Below are positions 8,522-16,040 of a DNA stretch of 64,000 nt, in pieces. The notes beneath the pieces are model-generated. The model saw only the letters and a program-made list of their open reading frames with translations, was not told where the DNA came from and did no database searches. Numbering within the stretch: position 1 is the first letter of the stretch; each line of letters starts with the position of its first letter. The stretch is from NCBI RefSeq assembly GCF_001839655.2, contig NZ_CP056087.1, positions 3,348,001 to 3,412,000 of the forward strand, in the 5' to 3' direction. The translations under genes and the position numbers were made by a program. This DNA comes from Pseudomonas argentinensis (GTDB lineage Bacteria; Pseudomonadota; Gammaproteobacteria; Pseudomonadales; Pseudomonadaceae).

Positions 8522-9801
8522 AGCTTCGCGATGACGAGAAGGCCATGCTCGATGGTGCCCAAGGCCCGGCGGTCAGCAAGGCCATGGATCTGCTGGTGCG
8601 CTATGGCGAGGCGTTGGGGGCCGAGCGTTTGGTCGATACCAACAACGTTGCCGGCACCATTGGCGCCACCACGCCCTTCCTGCGCCAGTATGGCGACCGC
8701 CATGGCGGCATGGATGCGGTGTTCAGTGAATTCAATCTGGACAGTGCAGAGGTCGTGCCCATCCCCAAGGTCAAGGTGTTCAGCAGCCACCTGCAGCAGG
8801 GAATCGATCCTCGCCATGCCGCACGCCAAGGGGTCAGCGAGGACGTCGTGCGCATCTACGAGCGGGGGCAAACCTACAGCAGCGGCCTGGGCGTACAGCC
8901 GCTCAATACCTGCACGCCCTATCAGGTCGGCAACGTGCCGGTCAAAGGCGAGCACTGCGCCTGGATGGAGTCCTCGGCAGTCATCTACATCAATTCGGTA
9001 CTGGGCGCGCGCACCAATGCCGAGGGCCGGGAAAGCACCGGTGCGGCCATGTTGACCGGAAAGATTCCCTACTGGGGGCTGCACATCGATGATAACCGTC
9101 GCGGTACTCACCTGATTCAGCTGGACATCGATGTCAGCAGCACCGCGGACTGGGGGCTGCTCGGCTACTGGATGGGCGAGCAGGTTCAGGACCGCATCCC
9201 GGTGATCGAAGGCGTCAGGCACCAGCCCAATCTGGCCCGGCTCAAGCACTTTGGCGCGGCGGCTGCTTCCAGTGGTGGCGTGGAGATGTATCACCTGGTC
9301 GGTGTGACACCCGAAGCACGCACCCGTGAGGAGGCATTCGGCGGGCGCGAAATCGAGTCGGTGTTGCGCTTCGGTGCGGCCGAGCGTCGCTGGGCTTACG
9401 AACAGGTCAACATCACGGCGCGAACCGCCCAGGTGGACTTCGTCATGCTCGGCTGCCCGCATTACAGCCTGGAGCAGATCTGGGAGGTCTGTCAGCTGCT
9501 CGAGGGCCAGCGCCTGAGCGCCAACACCGAGCTCTGGATATTCACCGCGGCCTCCATCAAGCAGCTCGCAGATCAGGCCGGCTATACGCGCATCATCGAA
9601 GCAGCCGGTGGCCATCTGATGACGGATACCTGCTCGGCCATCGGCAGGGTGATTCCCAAAGGCACCCAGGTGGCGGCAGTCGATTCGACCAAGCAGGCCC
9701 ATTACCTGCCCGCCATCATGGGCATCGAAACCTGGTTCGGCACGACTGCCGAGTGCGTCCAGGCCGCCATCGACGGCCGCTGGACGGGAGCCCTGAAATG
9801 A
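8518..9801 (+). CDS. Aconitase X large (catalytic) subunit
   Basis: A 427-residue protein of the aconitase-X family (DUF521). Candidate Fe-S ligands are C132 (NTCTPYQVGN), C313 (LGCPHYSLEQ) and C372 (TDTCSAIG). Known aconitase-X enzymes include mevalonate-5-phosphate dehydratase in archaea and cis-3-hydroxy-L-proline dehydratase in bacteria; all perform Fe-S-dependent dehydration. No mevalonate or proline-racemase/hydroxyproline gene lies nearby, so neither substrate is supported. AGGAGG lies seven bases before the ATG. It is flanked by ATGA overlaps with the IlvD gene and the small subunit, showing tight co-expression of two dehydratases. Confidence 0.92.
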   Translation: MKLRDDEKAMLDGAQGPAVSKAMDLLVRYGEALGAERLVDTNNVAGTIGATTPFLRQYGDRHGGMDAVFSEFNLDSAEVVPIPKVKVFSSHLQQGIDPRHAARQGVSEDVVRIYERGQTYSSGLGVQPLNTCTPYQVGNVPVKGEHCAWMESSAVIYINSVLGARTNAEGRESTGAAMLTGKIPYWGLHIDDNRRGTHLIQLDIDVSSTADWGLLGYWMGEQVQDRIPVIEGVRHQPNLARLKHFGAAAASSGGVEMYHLVGVTPEARTREEAFGGREIESVLRFGAAERRWAYEQVNITARTAQVDFVMLGCPHYSLEQIWEVCQLLEGQRLSANTELWIFTAASIKQLADQAGYTRIIEAAGGHLMTDTCSAIGRVIPKGTQVAAVDSTKQAHYLPAIMGIETWFGTTAECVQAAIDGRWTGALK

Positions 9802-10268
9802 CCGATTCGTTCACGCTCACAGGTCGCAAGGTCGTCGGTGGCATTTTCGAGGGAGAGGCGCTGGTGACGCGGGACCGGATCTCCGGCTGGGGTGGCATCG
9901 ACCCGCGTAGCGGCACGGTGATCGAGACCCGTCATGAACTCAAGGGCATCAGTTTCGCCGGCAAGGTTCTGGTCTTTCCCGGTGCGAAAGGGTCTTCCGG
10001 GTGGTCCTCGCAATTCCATATCGCTCGGCTCGCCGGTATGGCGCCAGGCGCCCTGCTGTTCAACGAGATGACAGCCAAGATGGCCCTTGGCGCCGTTGTG
10101 GTTCACGCACCGGCGTTGACGGCATTCGATGACGATCCCCTCTGGCGTATTCGCACCGGCGACTGGGTACGGGTCGACGCCGACGCAGGTACCGTCGAGG
10201 TCACCCCCCGGCACCTCAGCGGCCGTCCGGAAAACCAGGCGTCTCGAAGTACCAACACGGAGCCCTGA
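9798..10268 (+). CDS. Aconitase X small (swivel) subunit, DUF126
   Basis: A 156-residue swivelling-domain subunit that closes over the large aconitase-X subunit to complete the active site. The conserved loop PGAKGSSGWSS (about residues 61-71) contains the serine thought to act as catalytic base (S66 or S67). The ATGA overlap with the large-subunit gene gives equimolar expression. Some bacteria have the two parts fused; here they are split. The last ~15 residues are polar and probably disordered. Confidence 0.92.
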   Translation: MTDSFTLTGRKVVGGIFEGEALVTRDRISGWGGIDPRSGTVIETRHELKGISFAGKVLVFPGAKGSSGWSSQFHIARLAGMAPGALLFNEMTAKMALGAVVVHAPALTAFDDDPLWRIRTGDWVRVDADAGTVEVTPRHLSGRPENQASRSTNTEP

Positions 10269-10357
10269 AGGCTCCATTGCACACCTCATCGCCGCTTTTT
10301 CACCTGGCTTCAGGTGACGGGTTCGGCTGCTCATTTTTCAGCGCAAGGTAGGTATCC

Positions 10358-11635
10358 ATGGCTCATATCATTCGCACGGTTCGTCGTGACCATGCCCCAC
10401 AGGCCCAACGCCTCAAGGCCGACATCTGCATCGCAGGCGCCGGCATCTCGGGGGTGTCCGCTGCTCTCGAAGCGGCGCACCTGGGCAAGCGCGTCGTACT
10501 CTTCGACGCCCTGCCCATGCTGGGCGGCCAGGCTGTCGGCTCGATCATCGGCACCTTCTGTGGCTTGTTCTCCAACGGCCCGAATCGCCGGCAACTGACC
10601 CATGGCATCGCCGATGGCATTTTGCGTGATCTGGGCGCCAGCGGTGACCTGCACCACAAGGTCGGCCCACTCACCACCGTGGTGTACTACGACGAGGTGG
10701 CGCTGGGGCGCTGGATCGGCCAGCAGATTCTCGATGCCGGCATCACCGTGGTACTCGGCGCGGTGCTGCGTGACGTGGTGCGCGAGGGCAATCGCGTCTG
10801 CCAGGTCCAGCTGGCCACGCGCTATGGGGATGTCCTGGTGGATGCCGACGGCTTCGTCGATGCCAGCGGCGATGCCGCCCTGACCTGGAATGCGGGCTTC
10901 GCCTGTCGCGAGCCAGACACCCCGATCTACGGCACGCAGATGTTCGTCATGGAGCATATCGACGAAACCCACCTGCCCAGTCGCGAGGCGTTCACGGAAC
11001 GGGTCAAGGCACGTGTCAGGGATTACGGCGTCGAGCGCGACGACGGTCTGTTCTTCCAGTTTCCCGGGCGTGGCACGGCAGCCTTCAACATGACCCATAT
11101 CGAAACGCCGCTGGATCCGGTCGCCGCCTCGCATGTGGCCATCGAGGGGCGCCAGCAGGTGGACAAGGTCATTGCCTTTCTCAAGTCCGAGTACCCACAG
11201 GTCTACGGCCAGGCTCGGGTTCGTGCCTATGCCCTGCCCGGTATCCGCCAGACCCGCTGGATCGTCGGCCAGCATCACCTGACCACCGATGAGGTACGAG
11301 CAGCCACGCGCTTTCCTGACGCGGTGGCCCAGACGTCATGGCCCGTGGAGCTGCATGGCGATGCGAAAGGCTACCAATGGGAGCCCTTCGGCGATGATCA
11401 TGTGCATAGCGTGCCACTGCGCAGCCTGCTACCGGAGGGCAGCGACAACCTGGTGGTGGCCGGGCGTTGCGTAGACGCCGATGCCGCAGCGCTGTCGAGC
11501 ATACGGGTCATGGGGCCCTGCATCGCCATGGGCGCTGCTGCGGCACACGCCCTGAATCTGGCAGGGCCCCAAGGCAAAGTCGGCGATGTACCGACGGCAG
11601 CCTTGCAGGAGCGCCTCAGTTTCAACCTGCAGTAA
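10358..11635 (+). CDS. FAD-dependent oxidoreductase (FAD_oxidored family)
   Basis: A 425-residue flavoprotein. An FAD-binding Rossmann motif, IAGAGISGVSAALEAAHLGK, starts near residue 26, followed by acidic VVLFDA. A second motif (DGFVDASGDAAL, about 165-176) and the C-terminal VAGRCVDADAAALSSIRVMG are typical of FAD_oxidored/succinate-dehydrogenase-like flavoproteins, which oxidise hydroxyl or saturated carbons of organic acids. There is no signal peptide. An AAGG ribosome site precedes the ATG. It follows the aconitase-X genes after an 89-bp gap containing a short hairpin, CACCTG-GCTT-CAGGTG (10301-10316), without a T-tract. Inferred role: a redox step alongside the two dehydrations. Confidence 0.85.
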   Translation: MAHIIRTVRRDHAPQAQRLKADICIAGAGISGVSAALEAAHLGKRVVLFDALPMLGGQAVGSIIGTFCGLFSNGPNRRQLTHGIADGILRDLGASGDLHHKVGPLTTVVYYDEVALGRWIGQQILDAGITVVLGAVLRDVVREGNRVCQVQLATRYGDVLVDADGFVDASGDAALTWNAGFACREPDTPIYGTQMFVMEHIDETHLPSREAFTERVKARVRDYGVERDDGLFFQFPGRGTAAFNMTHIETPLDPVAASHVAIEGRQQVDKVIAFLKSEYPQVYGQARVRAYALPGIRQTRWIVGQHHLTTDEVRAATRFPDAVAQTSWPVELHGDAKGYQWEPFGDDHVHSVPLRSLLPEGSDNLVVAGRCVDADAAALSSIRVMGPCIAMGAAAAHALNLAGPQGKVGDVPTAALQERLSFNLQ

Positions 11636-11701
11636 CGGCTCATGCCCCGCAGACAGGCGGGGCGCTACAACAAAAAAATCGCAGCGCTGTGGAGAATAAC
11701 A

Positions 11702-13066
11702 ATGTCACAACCACGCACAATCGATGTTGCCGCCCTTATCGAGGGTCGCAAGCTGACGCGCTTCAACTACGTGGTGATCGCCGTGTCGGTGCTGATCACC
11801 TTTCTGGACGGCTTCGACCTTCTGGTGCTGTCGCATACGGCCTCCTACATCGCCGACGAGGTCGGCCTGGACAAGATCCAGCTGGGTGAGATCTTTTCCG
11901 TGGGCCTGTTCGGCATGATGCTGGGCGGCTTCTTCTTCGGCTACCTGGGTGATCGTATCGGGCGCCGCCCCACCATCATCTTCTCGACCCTTTCCTTTGG
12001 CGTGCTGACCCTGCTGTTCGCCCTGGCCAACAGCTACGAGTCGCTGATGGTGCTGCGGTTTTTCAACGGTTTTGCACTGGGCGCCATGCTGCCGCTGTGC
12101 TGGGCGTTGAATATCGAGTTCGTCCCGAAACGCTACCGCTCCACGGTGGTGACCATCATCATGGTCGGCTTCAGCCTCGGCAGTGCCATGGCCGGGCCGC
12201 TCACCGTCTGGCTGGCTCCCCATATCGGCTGGCAGGGTGTGTTCATCTTCGGCGGTATTCTCACCCTCCTGGCCAGCACCCTGTTGCTCTTCACCCTGCC
12301 CGAGTCGGTGCGTTTCCTGACCACCAAGCGCCGCGAGCCGGAAAAGATCGCCCGCATACTCAAGCGTCTCGATCCGGGCATTGACGTTCGCCCCGGTGAT
12401 CGCTTCGTGCTGCTCGACGAGATCGACGTGGGAACCAGGAACTTCCGCGTCAGCCAGCTGTTTCTCGGCAAGCTGAAATGGATCACGCCGATGATCTGGA
12501 TCGGCTATTCGGCCAGCTCCATGGCCATGTACTTTCTCGCCTCCTGGAGTCCGCTGGTCTACACCTACGCCGGCTTCGACCGGGCGACCGCCTCCTGGGT
12601 CAGCTCCATCGCCTCGTTCACCGGTGCCATGGCAGGCCTGGCGATGATGCGCTTCGTGGATACTCGTGGCCCCTATGCCGTGATGATCTACCCGCTCCTC
12701 GCCCTGCCCTTCCTGCTGATACTCGGCATCACCGGCATGCAGGGCAGCGCCTTCCTGATCCTCAGCATGGTCGGTGCCGTGTTCGTCAAAGGCAGCCATT
12801 ACGGCATCCTCAGCATTGCCGGCATCTTCTACCCCAGCGCCATCCGGGCGAACGGTGCGGGCTGGGCCACATCGATCGCCAAGATCGGTTCGATCCTCGG
12901 CCCCTTGCTGGGTGCCTATGTGCTCAACAGCGGCCTACCCGTGGTCAAGAGTTTCCTGATCCTGGCGATCTGCCCCGCTGTGCTGGCGCTGTGCGCCTTC
13001 ATCGTCGGACGCATCGTCGACAAGGAGCCCCCCGTGCAGCCGCTCTCGGCAACTTCGCCAACCTGA
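11702..13066 (+). CDS. AAHS-type MFS transporter, first copy
   Basis: A 454-residue permease with 12 predicted membrane segments. It resembles the aromatic acid:H+ symporter group of the major facilitator superfamily (FLDGFDLLVLSHTASYI in TM1; loop 2-3 motif FGYLGDRIGRRPT). These transporters use the proton gradient to take up aromatic or related carboxylic acids across the inner membrane. The start is set by GGAG in an 18-bp leader, CTGTGGAGAATAACAATG, repeated exactly at the second copy (14485). The two proteins are closely similar along their whole length, indicating gene duplication around the porin gene. It probably imports the operon's substrate. Confidence 0.92.
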   Translation: MSQPRTIDVAALIEGRKLTRFNYVVIAVSVLITFLDGFDLLVLSHTASYIADEVGLDKIQLGEIFSVGLFGMMLGGFFFGYLGDRIGRRPTIIFSTLSFGVLTLLFALANSYESLMVLRFFNGFALGAMLPLCWALNIEFVPKRYRSTVVTIIMVGFSLGSAMAGPLTVWLAPHIGWQGVFIFGGILTLLASTLLLFTLPESVRFLTTKRREPEKIARILKRLDPGIDVRPGDRFVLLDEIDVGTRNFRVSQLFLGKLKWITPMIWIGYSASSMAMYFLASWSPLVYTYAGFDRATASWVSSIASFTGAMAGLAMMRFVDTRGPYAVMIYPLLALPFLLILGITGMQGSAFLILSMVGAVFVKGSHYGILSIAGIFYPSAIRANGAGWATSIAKIGSILGPLLGAYVLNSGLPVVKSFLILAICPAVLALCAFIVGRIVDKEPPVQPLSATSPT

Positions 13067-13185
13067 GTCGTTCGCCGGTACGTCCGGCACTCCCCCAACC
13101 TTGCCTTCTCGTCGCGTCCCCAGGGCGCGGCCGGGGGCGCTTACGCCCGCGTTCTAGCCACTCCCGCGCCTGGAGACCAACAACA

Positions 13186-14433
13186 ATGATCAGGACCCTG
13201 ATGACTTCCCGCTCTGCCCTGGCCCTCGGCTTCGGCACCCTGCTGACCGCCACGCTGCCGGCCAACGCTGCCTTCATCGAAGACAGCACCGCCAGCCTGA
13301 CCACCCGCAACTTCTACCTGAACCGGGACTTCCGGCAAAGCGGCGCCGCCCAGTCGAAAGCCGAAGAATGGACGCAGGGCTTTATCGCGCAGTTCAACTC
13401 GGGGTACAGCGAAGGCCCCGTAGGGTTCGGTGTCGATGCGCTGGCCGAGCTGGGCATCAGGCTCGACTCGAGTCGTGATCGGCGAGGCACCGGGCTTCTG
13501 CCCTTCGGGCCGACCAGCCAGGAGCCGGTAGACGATTACAGCGAGCTGGGCCTGACCGGCAAGACGCGCCTGTCGCAGACCGAGTTGCACATCGGCACGC
13601 TGGTGCCGGTGCTGCCGCTGGCCTACTACAGCGACACACGTCTGCTGCCGTCGACCTTCACCGGCGCCATGCTGACCTCCCGGGAAATAGACAGGCTGAC
13701 CTTCACGGCTGGCCGCCTGACCCACGCCAATGGCCGCGACTCCGCGGGAAACGATGACATCAGCTATGCAGGTCAAAGCAGCGCGCACCTGGATATGTTC
13801 GGTGGCGACTACCAGCTAAATCGGAACCTGACGCTGCGCTACCACCATGGCGAACTGGAAGACATCTATCGCCAGCAGTTCGCGGGCGTCGTCCATACCC
13901 TGCCACTGGGCGATACGATCAGCCTGAGAACCGACCTTCGCTACTTCGACAGCCGCGACATCGGTGCCGGCAAGGCAGGCGACATCGATAACCGCAACGT
14001 CAATGGCATGTTCACGCTGAGCGTCGGCTTCCACCGATTTGCTGCCGCCTTTCAACGTCTATCCGGCGACAGTGCATTTCCGGTCATCGATACCGGCACC
14101 CCCTACGTCGCCAACCTGGTGACCTACAACCCGTTCACCAAGACCAACGAGAAATCCTGGCAGCTGCGCTACGAATATGACTTCGCCGGCATGGGCATTC
14201 CCGGTCTGTCGTTCATGACCCGCTACGTCGCGGGCAGCGACATCCACAGTGGCGCCATACGCAATGGCCGTGAGTGGGAGCGGGACACCGACATTGGCTA
14301 CATCGTGCAGAGCGGCCCGTTGAAAGGCGTCAATGTGCGTTGGCGCAACGTCACCTTTCGCTCCGGTAACGGGCTGACCCAGGACCTCGATGAGAATCGC
14401 CTGATCGTCGCGTACACCCTGAAATTCTGGTGA
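13186..14433 (+). CDS. OprD-family outer-membrane porin
   Basis: A 415-residue protein with a cleavable signal peptide (LALGFGTLLTATLPANA, cut near residue 28). The mature start, AFIEDSTASLTTRNFYLNRD, is the hallmark of the OprD/OpdK porins; the C-terminus ends in aromatic Trp (VAYTLKFW), as needed for outer-membrane assembly. OprD-family channels admit specific small substrates, many of them carboxylates, so it likely forms the outer gate for the compound imported by the flanking MFS proteins. GGAG lies ten bases before the ATG. An in-frame open stretch upstream is not coding. Confidence 0.93.
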   Translation: MIRTLMTSRSALALGFGTLLTATLPANAAFIEDSTASLTTRNFYLNRDFRQSGAAQSKAEEWTQGFIAQFNSGYSEGPVGFGVDALAELGIRLDSSRDRRGTGLLPFGPTSQEPVDDYSELGLTGKTRLSQTELHIGTLVPVLPLAYYSDTRLLPSTFTGAMLTSREIDRLTFTAGRLTHANGRDSAGNDDISYAGQSSAHLDMFGGDYQLNRNLTLRYHHGELEDIYRQQFAGVVHTLPLGDTISLRTDLRYFDSRDIGAGKAGDIDNRNVNGMFTLSVGFHRFAAAFQRLSGDSAFPVIDTGTPYVANLVTYNPFTKTNEKSWQLRYEYDFAGMGIPGLSFMTRYVAGSDIHSGAIRNGREWERDTDIGYIVQSGPLKGVNVRWRNVTFRSGNGLTQDLDENRLIVAYTLKFW

Positions 14434-14484
14434 CGGCCCGACCGGCTCTGCCCGCGCGGAGCCGGCCGCCTGTGGAGAATAACA

Positions 14485-15861
14485 ATGACAACGCCACGCA
14501 CCATTGATGTCGCGGCCCTGATCGAGGGCCGCGCGCTCACGCGCTTCAATTATCGGGTGATCGCCGTTTCGTTGCTGATCACCTTCCTGGATGGCTTCGA
14601 CCTGCTGATGCTGTCGCATACCGCGTCCTACATGGCCGATGACATCGGCCTGGACAAGCTGCAACTGGGCAAGGTGTTTTCCATCGGCCTGTTCGGCATG
14701 ATGCTCGGCGGCTTCTTCTTCGGTTACCTGGGCGATCGCATCGGCCGCAGGCCGACCATAATCCTGTCGACGTTCTCCTTTGGTTTCCTGACGCTGCTGT
14801 TTGCCTTGGCTGACAGCTATGAAGCATTGCTCGTGCTGCGCTTTTTCAACGGCTTTGCGCTCGGCGCGATGCTACCGCTTTGTTGGGCCTTGAATATCGA
14901 GTTCGTTCCCAAGCGCTATCGCTCCACGGTAGTCACCATAATCATGGTCGGTTTTAGCCTTGGAGGTGCCATGGCCGGCCCGCTCAGTGTCTGGCTGGCA
15001 CCTCAGTTCGGCTGGCAGAGCGTGTTCGTGCTGGGCGGGGTCGCCACGCTGGCCTCCAGCGTACTGCTGCTATTCACCTTGCCCGAGTCGGTACGTTTTC
15101 TGGTGAGCAAGCAGCGTCAGCCGGAAAAGGTCGCGAGGCTGCTCAAGCGACTTGATCCCGGCATCGACCTGGGCTCGGACGATCGTTATCTGCTCGCCGA
15201 CGAAATTGACCTGGCCCAGCGCCCGTTCCATGTCGGCCAACTGTTCATGGGCAAACTGCGGTGGATAACGCCGCTGATCTGGCTTGGCTTCGGGGTCAGC
15301 TCCATGGCGATGTACTTTCTCGCCTCCTGGAGTCCTCTGGTCTACACCTATGCCGGCTTCGACCGCAGCACGGCATCCTGGGTGAGCTCCTTCGCATCGT
15401 TTAGCGGCGCCATGGCTGGCCTGGCACTGATGCGGTTGGTCGACGCCAAGGGCCCCTACGCGGTGATGATCTACCCCTTGCTCTCGCTGCCCTTTCTACT
15501 GGTGCTGGGCATCGGTGGCCTGAACGGCGATGCCTTCATCGTGCTCAGCCTGATCGGGGCGATCTTTGTAAAAGGCAGCCACTATGGGATCACCAGCATT
15601 GCCGGAATATTCTACCCAAGCGCGATCCGCGCCAATGGCGCCGGCTGGGCGGCCTCGGTTGGCAAAATGGGATCGATCCTCGGCCCCCTGCTCGGGGCCT
15701 ATGTACTCAACAGCGGGCTGCCGGTGGTCAGGAGCTTTACCGTACTTGCGCTTTGCCCAGCTGTATTGGCCCTGTGCGCTTACTGCGTGGCGCGTATCGA
15801 TGCGGGCGGCTGCCCCGGAACCGGACAGCCCGCAGCCACCCGAGAGTCCGGCGATCTGTAG
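14485..15861 (+). CDS. AAHS-type MFS transporter, second copy
   Basis: A 458-residue, 12-TM permease, a close paralogue of the protein encoded at 11702 (shared blocks include GMMLGGFFFGYLGDRIGRRP and MAMYFLASWSPLVYTYAGFD). The ribosome-site leader is identical. Differences concentrate in the central loop and the C-terminal tail, which here ends in a low-complexity stretch (about residues 440-458). Last gene of the catabolic operon, followed by a strong bidirectional hairpin. The duplicate may transport a different member of the same substrate class or be a recent redundancy. Confidence 0.92.
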   Translation: MTTPRTIDVAALIEGRALTRFNYRVIAVSLLITFLDGFDLLMLSHTASYMADDIGLDKLQLGKVFSIGLFGMMLGGFFFGYLGDRIGRRPTIILSTFSFGFLTLLFALADSYEALLVLRFFNGFALGAMLPLCWALNIEFVPKRYRSTVVTIIMVGFSLGGAMAGPLSVWLAPQFGWQSVFVLGGVATLASSVLLLFTLPESVRFLVSKQRQPEKVARLLKRLDPGIDLGSDDRYLLADEIDLAQRPFHVGQLFMGKLRWITPLIWLGFGVSSMAMYFLASWSPLVYTYAGFDRSTASWVSSFASFSGAMAGLALMRLVDAKGPYAVMIYPLLSLPFLLVLGIGGLNGDAFIVLSLIGAIFVKGSHYGITSIAGIFYPSAIRANGAGWAASVGKMGSILGPLLGAYVLNSGLPVVRSFTVLALCPAVLALCAYCVARIDAGGCPGTGQPAATRESGDL

Positions 15862-15930
15862 GACAGTCCATTAGGCGCCCGCCTTCGTTAATCCTCGAGG
15901 CGCGCTTAACCGACCGGCAAGTGCAAACAA

Positions 15931-15956
15931 AGAACCCGGCTCAGGCCGGGTTCTCT
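15931..15956. terminator. Hairpin terminator between catabolic operon and tpsA
   Basis: AGAACCCGGC (15931-15940), TCAG loop, GCCGGGTTCT (15945-15954): a perfect 10-bp stem between convergent genes, preceded by an A-rich run (minus-strand T-tract). Confidence 0.75.
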
Positions 15957-16040
15957 GGTGCGAGCTCACGAACGTGGCGTCGGCAACAAGCCTTAGCCAG
16001 GGTCGTGAGCGCTGCACGATGCCTAGAGCAAGGGAAAGGC

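Noticed and set aside
10301..10316. Hairpin before the FAD oxidoreductase gene as a terminator
   Set aside because: A 6-bp stem with no T-tract; more likely minor mRNA structure within the operon.
12478..13185. Upstream in-frame extension of the OprD gene
   Set aside because: It runs in a second frame through the MFS gene; the signal peptide and start at 13186 fit the porin family.
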